Shown: one piece after another, positions 1 to 11,069 of the stretch
Position numbering within the stretch: position 1 is the first letter of the stretch
How the letters are laid out: each line of letters begins with the position of its first letter
Assembly: GCA_949361645.1 (NCBI GenBank)
Contig: OX442415.1
Location: 1,232,691 to 1,296,690, forward strand
DNA length: 64,000 nt
From: Spongilla lacustris
Taxonomy: Eukaryota > Porifera > Demospongiae > Spongillida > Spongillidae
Direction: 5' to 3'
The notes under the pieces: model-generated
What the model was told of the DNA's origin: nothing
Databases searched by the model: none
What the model saw: the letters and a program-made list of their open reading frames with translations, nothing else
Translations under genes and position numbers: made by a program

Positions 1-680
1 CATATAATTAAAACGTACTACAGGGGCGGATACAGGATTTTGTGTTAGGGGGGGCATATAGGGATGGGAATGGGGGCGTGCCCCTCCGAACTTGCCAGAG
101 TGTGCGCAGTAAGCACCATCATCTCCGCCCCAAAACCCTAGCCACTGGTTTTTTGTTTTTTTTTTGCACTTTTGGAAGTTATAAAACAGAGTAAAGATAC
201 CTATAACAGTCACACTTCACAAATAGGGTCAATTAGAAGCATCCTCCGAGGGTATTTTCGACCATAGCTGTCAATGATAAGAACAATAATTATATTAAGT
301 TCAATATCTTTGTGCACATACAATAACATTAACGCTGTCTTCTGCGATAGACATTTTAAATAAATCTCATGATAGTTGTAATATTTGGGAACATGGTAGG
401 GGATGCATTTCTGTCTGCTATGGTTGTGACAAGAGAGTTTGGTTTAATAGGGGAATTATTCCACATGGTTTTCCAAAGCGCAATCTCTTGATGAAATGCT
501 TGTGGAAAAGGCAAATCATCACTATAAAACTTGTATAGGTCGTCTGCAACGATAGCCTTTTCATCATCTTTGTAAAGATGCGAATGAGTTAAACATAATG
601 CTCGTAAAACTTGAATAGTTAGATCCGAAAATCGAAGATCTAATTGCTGAATGAGACAATTCAAATATGGAATAAAAACA

Positions 681-830
681 GCCAATTAAAAATATTCTTT
701 TGGTGATTTAGCAGGAACATTGTTCCGCTGTGTTTGATCTACTACTTTCCTGACGGCCAATTAAAAATATTCTTTTGGTGATCTAGCAGGAACATTGTTC
801 CGCTGTGTTTGATCCACTACTTTCCTGACG
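681..830. repeat. 75-bp tandem duplication
   Basis: Two head-to-tail 75-bp copies (681-755 and 756-830) differ at a few positions. Because 75 is a multiple of three, the transposase frame is kept and the NVPA.SPKEYF peptide is repeated. Confidence 0.9.
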
Positions 831-853
831 GCAATTGAAATTGAAATTCGCAA

Positions 854-945
854 TGTACGAACTGAACGCTGAACGAATGTACGAACTGAACGAACTGAAC
901 GCTGAACGAATGTACGAACTGAACGCTGAATGTACGAACTGAACA
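854..945. repeat. TACGAACTGAACG minisatellite
   Basis: Short irregular tandem array built from tgtacgaactgaac and gctgaacgaa blocks, inside the hAT remnant. Confidence 0.8.
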
Positions 946-1082
946 ATAGAAAAAGTGCCACGTGTCAGGGGTGATACTTAAGCACGTACAACAGGTCTAG
1001 CGCCTGCAAGAGGTAAGACAGTGCGGCACTGATGACATATAATAAAATTCATTACAATGGACAGGAGGCGTATCCTTATTAG

Positions 1083-1085
<3 letters not shown>

Positions 1086-1120
<35 letters not shown>
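1086..1120. repeat. Homopolymer run of 35 G
   Basis: Thirty-five consecutive G, just inside the right end of the hAT remnant. Its exact length may be an assembly estimate. Confidence 0.9.
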
Positions 1121-1122
<2 letters not shown>

Positions 1123-1152
1123 TAGGCCGGGTTTGCCCCCGCCACTGTACTA

Positions 1153-2480
1153 GTTCACTCAGTAGGTATTAGGTAGCTGCCTTTCGTCAGCAGTGAAGTA
1201 AATCAGCCAGTACCATAGATATTGCTTCAATATCTATGCCCGTGGTACGAATCGGACTATAATATCTATGATGTAGTCTGTGCGCTACGTGGTCACAATG
1301 ACGCTATTTTTCCCCCAAAATAAGTTCTCTCGCTGATCTCGTTCCCAGACAGTTCTCCCAAATAATGCACACGACACGTGTTCCGCTGGATTGGAGATCA
1401 CTATAGAAGACGCAGGGAAGACGTCCGTACGATAATTGGAGGTTCGTGTGATTTTAAATACTTGCAACGTGCTACTGTGTATAGAGGATTTGCTGTTTAT
1501 AACTATATAAGCTAATGCATGTGTCGACACCACACAAAGCAATTTGTACTGATGCTATATTTTTTACTGCTAACACATTACGCAGTTTGCTTGTACACTG
1601 ATTACTAGTAACCATTTTTCTTTTGAACATTTCAGAACGGAAACGGTATACTCCAACGATGAGTGAGTGAAACAAGAGGAACGTGATTTCGAATACAGGC
1701 ACGTAAGCAACATTCATGGTTACGGCATTAAGCCGCGATAACGGAGCTAGGGTAACGTACGTGCGGGTAGCGGCGTTGAGGCTCATTTGTTACGTAAAAC
1801 CATGTGACCCGGCCTATGAAGACAAAAGGGACATGATATGATATGAATAATCCCCTGCACAATAGACCTTTTGCGCTTAAGATTAGTGATAGCGTGACTC
1901 CAGCAACTGAATTTGATTCATACTATCAGGATGCAACTTTAGCTTGGTGTTGCCTGGGATGTGCTATTGTGCAAAAGGTTAAGACGGTCATTATTAGCAA
2001 CAATCTATTAACTTCACACATTCCTTATGACTTAGCAAGAAATGCCCAAACAGCTGCAATTTTGTGCTGCCCAACTAGTATATTGGAGGCAATGAAAAAC
2101 CTCTGGGTCGTTTCGGTACAGCATGAGAGCATTAGAACTTCAAACTGTTTGTTAATAGCCGCTATAAATAGATAGTGACGTAACCAAACAATTCGCCATC
2201 CCAAAGTCAGTGCTGGGTGCAAACCTCAACTAGTGTGCATTGCAAACCAAGTAGTGTGTGGCGCAACTGTCTTAGTGCGTGACCTATGAGACCACCGTAT
2301 TGGAGTGCATTGTCTTCTCTCATCACCCGCTTGCCTGCACCCTACATGTGTGCAGCAGCTATGGTGAGACAGTTAAAATGCATGAGGGGGGCTCACTGTA
2401 CTGTGGTGTGTTTTGTAGCTGAAAGTTGGTTGTAGGCACTCCATTGGAGTATGTGACACTTTCCCTGCCTTAAGTGGATT
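1153..2480. other. No recognisable gene
   Basis: A small hairpin lies at about 1211-1238 (catagatattg / aatatctatg). A plus-strand reading frame of 110 codons at 1843-2175 has no family I recognise and no clear codon bias. Nothing else is supported here. Confidence 0.5.
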
Positions 2481-2497
2481 TTGTGATGATAGCGAGT

Positions 2498-2604
2498 GAT
2501 GTAGCTGCCCCCCTGATGTAGCTGCCTCTCTGATGTAGCTGCCCCCCTGATGTAGCTGCCCCCCCTGATGTAGCTGCCTCCTGATGTAGCTGCCCCGTGA
2601 TGTT
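2498..2604. repeat. 17-19 bp minisatellite (tgatgtagctgcc)
   Basis: About six tandem units of tgatgtagctgcccccc with variable C-tract or ctct ends. Openness of the minus-strand frame (ATSGGQLH repeats) comes from the array and does not indicate a gene. Confidence 0.9.
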
Positions 2605-2750
2605 AGATGTGTACCAGAAGGCCACACTGCTTGACAAGGCCCAACAAGTAGACAGTCTCCACCTCCTCCCCCCAATAGCCATCCATCCACAGCTGAAGCT
2701 TGCTATGTTATTTCCTTCTCACATTGCATGCTCTCATCTATATCTGCACC

Positions 2751-3436
2751 TCTATTCCAGGGCCACCTATGGATGCCCTCTATTCCAGGGCCACCTATGG
2801 ATGCCCTCTATTCCAGGGCCACCTATGGATGCCCTCTATTCCAGGGCCACCTATGGATGCCCTCTATTCCAGGGCCACCTATGGATGCCCTCTATTCCAG
2901 GGCCACCCCTCTATTCCAGGGCCACCTGTGGATGCCCTCTATTCCAGGGCCACCTGTGGATGCCCTCTATTCCAGGGCCACCTATGGATGCCCTCTATTC
3001 CAGGGCCACCTATGGATGCCCTCTATTCCAGGGTCACCTATGGATGCCCTCTATTCCAGAGCCACCTGTGGATGCGCTCTATTCCAGGGCCACCTATGGA
3101 TGCCCTCTATTCCAGGGCCACCTATGGATGCTCTCTATTCCAGGGCCACCTATGGATGCCCTCTATTCTAGAGCCACCTGTGGATGCCCTCTATTCCAGG
3201 GCCACCTGTGGATGCCCTCTATTCCAGGGCCACCTATGGATGCCTTCTATTCCAGAGCCACCTGTGGATGCCCTCTATTCCAGGGCCACCTGTGGATGCC
3301 CTCTATTCCAGGGCCACCTGTGGATGCCCTCTATTCCAGGGCCACCTGTGGATGCCCTCTATTCCAGGGCCACCTGTGGATGCCCTCTATTCCAGGGCCA
3401 CCTATGGATGCCTTCTATTCCAGGGCCACCTATAGA
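2751..3436. repeat. 28-bp minisatellite, about 24 copies
   Basis: Units of ccctctattccagggccacc plus tatggatg (28 bp) run head to tail with point variants (tatgg/tgtgg, cagggcc/cagagcc) and one 8-16 bp truncated unit near 2905. Since 28 is not a multiple of three and no unit frame contains a stop, all three plus-strand frames stay open, which produces long false reading frames of YSRATYGCPLFQGHLWMPSI type. I regard it as non-coding satellite DNA. Confidence 0.95.
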
Positions 3437-3439
3437 TGC

Positions 3440-4740
3440 CATGAGGTTGGTGAATTGGATAAGATGTCCACTGTAGTCAACTGCAGCAAAGACTAGCAGA
3501 GACTTCAGCTCAGGCAGCAAGGTCACCACAATAATGGAGGAGGAGCAGAGTTAAAAAAAAAATGGAGCAGGTATGAGGAGAGGGAGGTGTGGTAGGAAGA
3601 AAGCCTGCTTCTAGTTAGTCTGCAGAAACCAAAAAGGTTAAATATTAAATACTCTCCTGTTGTTTTGTGTTGGGTTTGGTGGAAGTGTGGTTATAATAAA
3701 CCCCTCCTCTTTTGATCCAAAGATAAATAATTGCACTGCATTAATAATACAGTACAGTTCACACTTGTGGTGTCATTCTTTTATGGATTGTGGCGTTAAC
3801 CATACTAATGGTATCTTATCATACGGATACATTGTAGTTTGAAGTATCAAGAGGCATGAACCCCTACGGTATGTGAGTGAAGCTGGTCTGTGGATCTGAA
3901 GTCAGCTATCGCAGTGAGTTACAGTAATCTATTATATTGGAAATGGACACCACATGTAAGTCTAGAATCAAGTAACATGATTTCTCATTTAAAGTTATAA
4001 TTATTATTAAGTGCCTAAAATAAAGTAACATGTTGTTCTAATAATTTCTCATTTAAAGTTATAGTTATCAACTGATTTAATTGATAATGCAAAATTATGC
4101 ATGCCTATAATTAAGTAATATGATTTCTAATCCATTTCTCGTTCATATAATCAATTAAATGATCAGATACACATTACAGCATTACAGTGTATTGATCAGT
4201 TTCAGTTTAATGGTCTTGGGTGGCCTGCCTCAATCACGAGTAGGGTATTAGTAGATATAGTTCATTCAGGTATATTAAGACTGGATACACTATATTTGGA
4301 ATTAGAAATTTCGGCAAATTCAAACATTACAACATGCCAATTTTCTGTTTGGGTGCTTCTTTCTTTATACCAAATCTTTGTTCAATGATCCCCAAATTTA
4401 TTCAATTCATTGTTGTCATAGCAACCTTAGTTGTTTATTGCATCGTGCTCTGAAATATAGGGGAATACATCATTACATTATCCATCTTTGCACGCAAGTC
4501 ACACAAATGGTCCAAAGAGTTAGTGGTGGATGCTAGTTTTTGCCCTGCCTGCACTGCCTCCGGGATCTTGTGCTGGAATAGCAGAAATTATATAATGAAT
4601 TTGCTACATTGCAAGAGGGGGGGACACCTCTTCTTTCGCCAAAAGATACAAAATGAAGCTGCCATGAAATGCACATTGCACACCAGTCCCACACATTGTC
4701 TCTGATTTCGAACATAGTCATCTAAGTCTTCAATGACTAT
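3440..4740. other. AT-rich stretch without recognised gene
   Basis: Contains two related copies of atttctcatttaaagttata (about 3978 and 4044), suggesting an old local duplication. No protein family is recognised. Confidence 0.5.
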
Positions 4741-4769
4741 TACCGATATATATATGTATATAATCGAGA

Positions 4770-5060
4770 ATGATTGCAGTACTCGTACGCATATCAAAAG
4801 TCTATACAATCAGAATGCCAGGAAAAGTTGCAAGCATTAAGGGACAGTGGGCAGCAAAGCCGCCGAAGGTGCCCGGTGAGGCTTCACAGAAGAAGAAGCT
4901 TTGCAAGGAGAGCTACTCCATTTACATATATAAGGTTCTCAAGCAGCCTGAATGGTGCCTGCTGTCTTCCCTATATGCCAACTTTTTCCCTTCTAACAGC
5001 TTATGCACCTTGGGCTTTGCTGCTACATGTCACGGGTGGGGGGATGCCAAGAGTACTGCT
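4770..5060 (+). pseudogene. Histone H2B N-terminal fragment in a repeat module (copy 1)
   Basis: The ATG at 4815 opens a Lys/Pro-rich tail (MPGKVASIKG, KPPKVPG) that ends in KESYSIYIYKVLKQ at 4946. That string is the start of the H2B histone fold; in H2B it is followed by VHPDTG, but here the frame switches to unrelated PEWCLLSSLYANFF and the remaining two-thirds of H2B is absent. A TATA-like atatatgtatata lies at about 4752-4765, as in histone promoters, although an upstream ATG at 4770 is in frame. Related copies are at 12841-13105 and 8313-8452, always fused to the same foreign tail, so the fragment was captured once and then amplified as part of a repeat. Cys replaces the usual Arg before KESY. 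It cannot make a working H2B. Confidence 0.8.
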
Positions 5061-5257
5061 TTGTGTGGTACCTCCATCCTTCAATACACCATGCACTTGG
5101 TAATCCGCAGTGTTACAACATACCTGCTGATAACAACTCTTGCCCAGAAGATGTAAAAACCTTTGCCAATACCTGTGGATGCCTCCCCATTTACATGTCA
5201 TGGGTGGGGGGTATGCCAAGAGTACTGCCTTGTGTGGTACCTACGTCCTTCAATCAC
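5026..5257. repeat. 62-bp direct duplication inside the H2B module
   Basis: acatgtcacgggtgggggg...ccttcaata at 5026-5087 recurs with few changes at 5194-5257. Part of it is also present after the H2B-derived tail near 8430. Confidence 0.8.
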
Positions 5258-5935
5258 TCCTCCCTGCCAACAGAGTTGGCCACTCCCAGGCCCCTGAGCA
5301 GGGTCTTTTCCCCCATTACGAGAGAGGAAAGGATTAAAATCAGTGGATTTTGCTGAATCCCAGCAGGAGCTGTGTCTATGCCGAGCTCCTCCAACTTGTC
5401 AGGTTGGAGAGCTAGACACTATCTATGCCCCACTCCTGCATCTATGCCCCACTCCTGCATCTTATTCAGACGCAGGGCTAGACACGGTTGCTTAAGGGTT
5501 CTTACTCCCTTACCTCTGCCTTCTGCCCTCTTACAATGTGTGTTGTGGCATAATTATTAAAGTAGATTATTTATTTTTCCTCTTAGTTGTAACCACATAC
5601 CTATTCATCGTCATTGACAACAGACACTCTAACCTTATAAGTATATTCACCTATAATAACTTCTCTACTGATGTTTTAAGATCTTGTGGGAGGCAGCAAA
5701 GGTATATGCCAAGGCAGTTGTGCTGCCTCCACACACCTTTTTAAAGGCCTGAAGGGGAACCATGTCTATGCCCCACTCCTGCATCTTATTCAGACGCAGG
5801 GCTAGACACGGTTGCTTAAGGGTTCTTGCTCTCATTATCCTCACAGCCACTGCTGGCTTAACATGGGGGTGCAGCTCTAGATATTCAATGACAGCTTGAT
5901 TGCTCCATTATTACTGATAGAGGCTCCCTTATATA
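5258..5935. repeat. Dispersed repeat module E, copy 1
   Basis: Nearly the same sequence occurs at 13404-14060, and a short part at about 22850-22945. The minus strand reads CLALQPDKLEELGIDTAPAG and, further along, CLALRLNKMQEWGIDTVPLQ, two diverged versions of one motif. The module may therefore derive from tandemly duplicated exons of an unrecognised gene. Atctatgccccactcctgc is repeated two to three times. I cannot assign a protein family. Confidence 0.75.
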
Positions 5936-6292
5936 GCTGTCATTCATACGTATGTTTGGGAAAAGGCATGCAGGGCCTAGGCTCAATACCTTTACATTTT
6001 CAGGTGAAATCTGAACTCTTCCAATGGTGAATACTTTGTAAAACATACTCTAGCACTAGCAGCACATGATAGGGAGCTCATGAATTCTAGTCAGAGAGAA
6101 ACGTGAAGATGTGAATGGACATTGTTTAACTACCTTGAAGTACTTCTGGCACCACAACTCGGCCCGCCAAAACTGCAGAGAACGCAACCATCACTACAGC
6201 CAATTTATATGTACTACAATGCATGCATAACACTTTAAAATAATAAATACAATAAAGTCATCGCTTGACCAGAACGGGTTATGCACATGACA

Positions 6293-7167
6293 TTATCGGT
6301 GTGAACAACAGTGTCCTCTGAACTTTCTACATGTACTTCTCTGTGGTTGATGTATGTATCCATGAATAAAAAAAGTCATTGGTGTTATAGCGTTAACTCG
6401 ACTTTGATCCCAAGTGTGATTAGGTAGTTCAGTTTTTTTCCCAGAGCGCCCTGGTCGTTGGACTGGTGCAATATCACCACAGACAATTGCTTTTGCAACC
6501 TTAGATATAGTAACAGTACAATCTTTATTAGTTGAAACTGCGTCAATAATGAAATTAACATTAGCTGTGGACCAATGTATCACTAAGTAAGGAACTCCTG
6601 TTCTTGGTGGCAAACACAGAGCCACATCTGCATTAACACCTTTACCATGATGATAGCGCACTGCTTGAGCTGTACCAACTCTGTAATCCATAGTATAGTT
6701 GTAACAAGAACTTTTAAAGAAATAGAAAAACTGTCTGGAGCTAATAACAACAATAACTTTCTTGCACTTTTCATGGTTGTATAATTATCTGCTGTTCTAT
6801 ACAAGGTGCCATCTGTCAATCTCGGATGACTCTCAAGGCCACCTCCACTGCATAAATGAGTATTGTGATCGCCAAAGGCATACTCTAATAAAAGTGGTAA
6901 CTCAGGAAACTGTGCTGCTAACATTACCCTGCCTCTTCCCTTAGCAATAATCTGTATTTCTTTCTTTTTCCTCATGTTAATGATACGTTTTGTCAGTGCA
7001 TGTTGTTGAATATTTGTACAGTCATTCCTCACAATCTGTGAGGTTTTCTTGATGGACAAAAAACAGTCGATATGCTGTGGTAACACATTGCATGCTGTTT
7101 GAGCTGAAAACCTACTGATTTTCTCCTCCATACCTGATGTAAATGATATGTTACTTAATATTGCCAT
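6293..7167 (-). pseudogene. Transposon ORF2, frameshifted copy 1
   Basis: Same protein as the intact 292-codon frame at 21315-22193. Here a 2-bp insertion near 6711-6716 shifts the frame after PDSFSISL, splitting it into two overlapping frames (7167-6583 and 6691-6293). A 6-bp in-frame difference occurs near 6572. It follows ORF1 (7831-7223) after a 55-bp gap on the same strand, so the two look like parts of one mobile unit, repeated at 21.2-22.5 kb. See the intact copy for motifs. Confidence 0.65.
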
Positions 7168-7222
7168 AATGCCTTTTAAAACCTGTTTGTCTTAGGATTT
7201 GGTGTCTCTTTCAGAGACGATA

Positions 7223-7831
7223 TTAGACCACGAATCCTGGAGGACTGAGGGAGATATTCGGGAGGAACCAGCTCAACTGCCGCCTCTTAAGTTCGGCTCG
7301 GCAGTCCCCAATTCCCCGTAACTTATGGGTGGCTTCTGCCCACAGGGAGGGATCTCGGACTGGGTTACTGACCCACCGGGTGCCATCTTCACTACACTGC
7401 TGGGCACTCTTCTCCACTCCAGCACTCTTTTCTTTCAAAGGTGACGCAGGTGGCGTATCCTCTACAACTGCAACATCATCTATTGAGTGAGAGATAGGTA
7501 AGATCTTATTTAAATTCAGTATTTTACCCTCAATCTCCTTTTGGTGCAACTCTCTCGCTGCCAAATCTGCCATAAGTTTTTCGGAGAAGTCCTGCTCCTC
7601 CCTGGGTGGCGGTATTTTTTTCACCATATTCACAGGGTTCACTGGGGTGATTGCTACTGAGACGCTTTTCCCAGGGGCCGTTTTAATGCTCCCTGTTTGT
7701 TCTTCTCCTCCTAGCGTCTCTCGCTCTATAGGGGAAAGGTTTCTGAGGTAAAGTTTGGGGATCTTTGTTCCTCCAATCTCACTTGTACCATTTTCGCTCT
7801 GTTTCAATTTTCGTTTCCCTTTTTCAGCCAT
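7223..7831 (-). CDS. Transposon ORF1, hypothetical 202-aa protein
   Basis: Begins MAEKGKRKLKQSENG with a basic, nuclear-signal-like N-terminus. A central segment SEKLMADLAARELHQKE may form a helix, and the C-terminus is Arg/Trp-rich. The frame is intact. A truncated relative lies at 22230-22545, and a clearly related decayed copy on the plus strand at 49202-49740 (AITP, SAEKLMADLA, VVIEETP shared). It lies directly upstream of ORF2 on the same strand. Function unknown: a structural or accessory protein of a mobile element is the best guess. Conservation of the AITP-EKLMADLA-V(V/I)E(D/E)TP blocks between diverged copies suggests past selection on the protein. Confidence 0.5.
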   Translation of the reverse strand: MAEKGKRKLKQSENGTSEIGGTKIPKLYLRNLSPIERETLGGEEQTGSIKTAPGKSVSVAITPVNPVNMVKKIPPPREEQDFSEKLMADLAARELHQKEIEGKILNLNKILPISHSIDDVAVVEDTPPASPLKEKSAGVEKSAQQCSEDGTRWVSNPVRDPSLWAEATHKLRGIGDCRAELKRRQLSWFLPNISLSPPGFVV

Positions 7832-7923
7832 TTGCTGGGAAAGGAAAGAAAGGATATGTGATGGAGATATATACGCAAATTACTGGGGAGAGGTTATTAA
7901 CCACATTTCCACCAAACCCTGTA

Positions 7924-8277
7924 TCAATTATTAATTATATACGCTTTCCCACGTATATGCACCTGGAGTAAGTTAAAGGGCTTACTTAGTATTTCATACA
8001 TAGAGTGGGACCTTACAGTAGCATGCTCTGTAATTGAGTTATAAACAACCACAATATCCTGTGTAGCAATAATAGGGCCATTCTCTTGTATGCATGATCC
8101 TGTTTTTAGACATTTTTGAAGATGTTTTACTTTGGAATAGCATTTTTTAAGTTCTAGTGAGTCTATAGTATCTTTTGAGAGCTTGATTTTTTCATCAATT
8201 GTACCTGAAATTTCACTTCTATTCATCCAAGAAAGCAATGCAGAATCATAGATTGGTGCATCTTTACAACGTTGCAA
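7924..8277 (-). CDS. Hypothetical protein, 117 codons
   Basis: Minus-strand frame rich in Lys/Ser (ELKKCYSKVKHLQKCLKTG), ending AYIINN. It is upstream of ORF1 on the same strand and may be a further exon or gene of that element, but no family is recognised and the start is uncertain. Confidence 0.3.
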   Translation of the reverse strand: MQRCKDAPIYDSALLSWMNRSEISGTIDEKIKLSKDTIDSLELKKCYSKVKHLQKCLKTGSCIQENGPIIATQDIVVVYNSITEHATVRSHSMYEILSKPFNLLQVHIRGKAYIINN

Positions 8278-8312
8278 CCGTACTTGATTAGCCTAAAAAA
8301 GTTTACCTTGTT

Positions 8313-8452
8313 TTATATACCATTCCCATATAAGGTCCTCAAGCAGCCTGACTGGTGCCTGCTGTCTTCCCTATATGCCAACCTTTTCCCTTATAACGGC
8401 ATATGCACCTTGGGCTTTGTAGCTACATGTCATGGGTGGGGGGATGCCATTA
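8313..8452 (+). pseudogene. H2B-module fragment (copy 3)
   Basis: Keeps only the last H2B residues (YKVLKQ) and the fused tail PDWCLLSSLYANLF...CHGWGDA; the histone tail upstream is lost. Sequence is close to 4925-5055 and 13000-13105. Confidence 0.7.
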
Positions 8453-8586
8453 ACTAGAAGGCATGATTAAGTTGTTGGCTAGACAGCATGTTAGCCTGTT
8501 TGGCTAGACGGCATGTTAGCCTGTTTAGCTAGACTGCATGTCAGACTGTTGCAAACTTCGTCCAGTTCATATGCAAGACTTACCTT

Positions 8587-8763
8587 GGACATGATGGATC
8601 CAAGCATCTTAAGGAAAGTAGAGCAATTTATGAACTCCACTACTTCGTACTGCACATTTATAAGTATCTTCTCTGGCCACTCTTCCTTCTGCTCCTCCTC
8701 GGCCCACTCTTCCTCCTGCTCCTCATTGGCCCCCTCTTCCTCCACAGCCCCCTCAGTGAACAC
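8587..8763 (-). pseudogene. Acidic exon with intact splice donor
   Basis: Minus-strand frame starts MFTEGAVEEEG, is Glu-rich, then reads INVQYEVVEFINC..FLKMLGSIMSK and stops at a consensus GTAAGT donor. The same exon end and donor recur at about 22620-22697, and the EGAVEEEG start recurs at 10395-10429. It is probably the first exon of a transposon-borne gene. No family assigned. Confidence 0.4.
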
Positions 8764-8848
8764 TATGACTGCTCCATTAATACTGAGATAGAGGCACCCT
8801 TATATAGCTGTCATTCATCACAGAAATTGCATTGCTATAAAGTGTATA

Positions 8849-9258
8849 GTTTAAAAACCATCCTGCCCAGATTGTGCATCTGAATGGACACACAGCTTAT
8901 GTTTTTCTTAGCCCACTCTCCATGGCAATGTGTAACCAACCTCTGCTGCAGCTTAAGTCAAGGTGTATATTTTAGCAAGATAATTTTGACAGAACCGGCA
9001 TTACAGCATAATGAAACTGTGTGCATACATTTCGAACAATAATACAGGTTCCACACTCTAAACAAAAATATTCTGTCAATCAAAGTAAATATTCAATACT
9101 AAGATGCATTCTACCAATGGAATCAGATAGGACTACATGATAACTATACCAAAGCTACATATTACATACACTGACAACTTAAAAATTAAAACACTTACCT
9201 TCAGCCTCCTCCTCCGTCATAGACACTTGGAGGACCCAAGAGTCCTCCAAGATTGATT
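8849..9258 (-). repeat. Dispersed 410-bp module B, copy 1
   Basis: Homologous to 16552-16965 and 17966-18400. On the minus strand it begins with an exon end reading EDSW, VLQVSMTEEEAEG and a GTAAGT donor (9193-9198), then about 340 bp of intron-like DNA. The exon end and donor are preserved in all three copies. Confidence 0.8.
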
Positions 9259-10370
9259 TATACTTGTGAGGGATGTAGTGTTAGTTGATGTTGCTGTATT
9301 AGTGATAGATGGTATACTGGTTGGTATTGTTGGGTTAGTCACATATGATGTATTGGGTAACATTGCTGTATTGGTGGCAGATGATGTACTGGTTGATATT
9401 GTGTTGTTGACAATGGGTGGTATTGTGACAGTTGATGGTATTGAAGAGGATTGTGTGGTAGTTGGAGTTGTTGAAGATTGTAGAGGAGATAAAGGTACTG
9501 AGGTAGGTTGTGTAACAAGTGATGAGGGTGAAGGTACAAGGGTAGATTGTACAGAGGATGATGAGGTCATTGGGGTAGATTGAGTGACAGGTAATGATGA
9601 TAGTGTTGAAGTAAGTTGTATAGCAGGTAGTGAGGATAAAGGTGTTGAGTTTGCTTATGTATCAAGTGATAGAGGTATAGAAGTGAATTGTGTAGCAAGT
9701 GATAAGATTGTTGAGGTTGTTGAGGTGTATTGAGCCTCAAGTGATGAAGATGCTGGTAATTCAGTGGATTGTACAGTTTGTGGTGTAGTAGATTGTGTGA
9801 CAAGCAATAAGGGTATTGAGGTAGATTGTGTAGCAAATGATTGAGATGAAGGTACCAAGGTAGATTGTCTAACAAGTAATGAGGGGACTGAAGTAGATTG
9901 TGAGCTTAGTGATGAGGATAATTGTGTTGTGGTAGATTGTTTTGTTTGGGGTGTTGTAACTTTTGATTTTGGTGTGGTAAATATTTCCATGGATACTTGT
10001 GGAAGTGATGTAGTAATGGGTATCAGTGGGCCAGTGGATATTGTTTCAGTTGTAACAGGTTGACAAGTGGATGTTGTTTAAAAATAGTTATAGTAGAGTG
10101 TTCACTAGATGGAGTTGTATTAACAGTGTTTGTTACAGTGTTTGGTTGTATGAGAAGTGTTGGTATAGATGATGAGTTTTTGATAGGGCTGTAGTCCATC
10201 AGCAATGAACTATTCATAGGTGATAAAGGGGATGTATCTGTTGGTAAGTCTGGTTTGTCCCTAAGGTTGTATGTTCTTTTTTGTGTGTGCTGTTGTTGCG
10301 TACCTCTTGTCTTAGGTTTTCTTGGTGGCATTGAAGTTTTCGGAGGAGGAGTGGCAGCCACTCTTCCTCC
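9217..10370 (-). pseudogene. Ser/Thr-rich low-complexity protein, frameshifted
   Basis: Three consecutive minus-strand frames (10361-10023, 9990-9655, 9570-9217) share a composition dominated by Ser, Thr, Pro and Gln with repeated SLATQSTSIP-like units. They probably come from one mucin-like coding sequence broken by frameshifts and a stop near 10010. The N-terminus is basic (PPRKPKTRG, KRTYNLRDKPDLP). The opposite strand appears as Val/Asp-rich frames, an antisense effect. Whether this was a secreted protein or simple repeat expansion inside a mobile element is unclear; no signal peptide is evident. Confidence 0.4.
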
Positions 10371-10419
10371 TGCTCCTCCTCGGCCCCCTCTTCCTCCACA
10401 GCCCCCTCAGTGAACACTG

Positions 10420-11065
10420 ACTGCTCCATTAATACTGAGATAGAGGCACATCACATAAATTGCATTGCTATAAAGTGTATAGTTTAAGAAATGGCTGCCC
10501 CCTCATGCTCATCAATACTTGGGTAGTACAAACCTTTTCTTTATCCACTTCTAGTGATAATTCATATGCTTTGTCCTGTTCTTTATGTTGGTGCTCCAAC
10601 AGGGGCTGGGGGGGGGGGGGGGGAGGTGACTGATAATCAATAGTATGCGTGTTTGACAAACCAAAGATAAACATGTTTGTAAACAGTGTATCTCATTCTC
10701 ACCTATGCTTTGTACAGTGATTTGTGTGTTGACAATGGTATTCTGACCAGCCAAGAGCTCTCCATTAATCCAAGGACTGTTCTGGTTCGATCACACTGGA
10801 ATCTGTGAGCCGATTGGGACCATCTGTTTCTCGGTTCGCGAGTTATACGCGGGTCGCAAATGTATATATTTTAGCAGCTGCAATGATTAACAAAATTACA
10901 ATTACACAGATAGTTAATCGGGCAGATAGTTATTTATGATGGTACAGTTTTCTATCTGGCAGTCGACAAAATATTCTCACTGATCATACTTTGGTCCTGA
11001 TGGTTTTCCTGACTTGTGGTTTTGTCAGAGTTTGTACCTTGTGCTGATTGGTGAGGTTTCTGCAT
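10420..11065. repeat. Dispersed module F, copy 1
   Basis: Much of this stretch recurs in shortened form at 26008-26392, including taatactgagatagaggc and catactttggtcctg. It contains a run of 16 G at 10608-10623. Confidence 0.75.
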
Positions 11066-11069
11066 GTGA

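Larger units (their letters stand above)
356..960 (-). pseudogene. hAT transposase fragment (ZMYM1-like type)
   Basis: Minus-strand reading gives TQRNNVPA.SPKEYF followed by AVFIPYLNCLIQQLDLRFS, then FHQEIALWKTMW and PTMFPNITTIMRF. This order (R.NVPA....EY...FIP.LD..I.QL..RF, later E...WK..W and FPN) is the pattern I know from hAT transposases annotated as zinc finger MYM-type protein 1-like, just before the C-terminal dimerisation region. The frame is interrupted by TAA stops, one of them in a 75-bp duplication that repeats the NVPA segment. The catalytic core upstream is missing, so this is a remnant. It lies inside the TIR-bounded element at 21-1147 and explains that element's class. Confidence 0.6.
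21..1147. mobile_element. Decayed hAT-type DNA transposon
   Basis: The left end reads CAGGGGCGGATACAGG at 21 and the right end reads CCGCCACTG ending at 1147, so the terminal inverted repeats are short and imperfect. TACTA lies directly outside each end (16-20 and 1148-1152) and may be part of a target-site duplication; a full 8-bp duplication as expected for hAT is not visible. The interior carries a minus-strand hAT-like transposase fragment, a 75-bp tandem duplication and a 35-G run. The start CAGGGGCGGA is typical of hAT-like ends. Similar ends recur near 33.7 and 33.86 kb. Confidence 0.6.

Noticed and set aside
2597..3496. Long plus-strand frames (up to about 300 codons) over the 28-bp array
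   Set aside because: Openness follows from a stop-free unit whose length is not a multiple of three; three frames cannot all be genes, and no domain is present.
5001..5356. Overlapping frames of 70-120 codons on both strands
   Set aside because: They lie in the duplicated repeat module and have no family; kept only as repeat annotation.
9266..9583. Val/Asp-rich plus-strand frame
   Set aside because: Antisense of the Ser/Thr-rich minus-strand sequence; composition is explained by complementarity.
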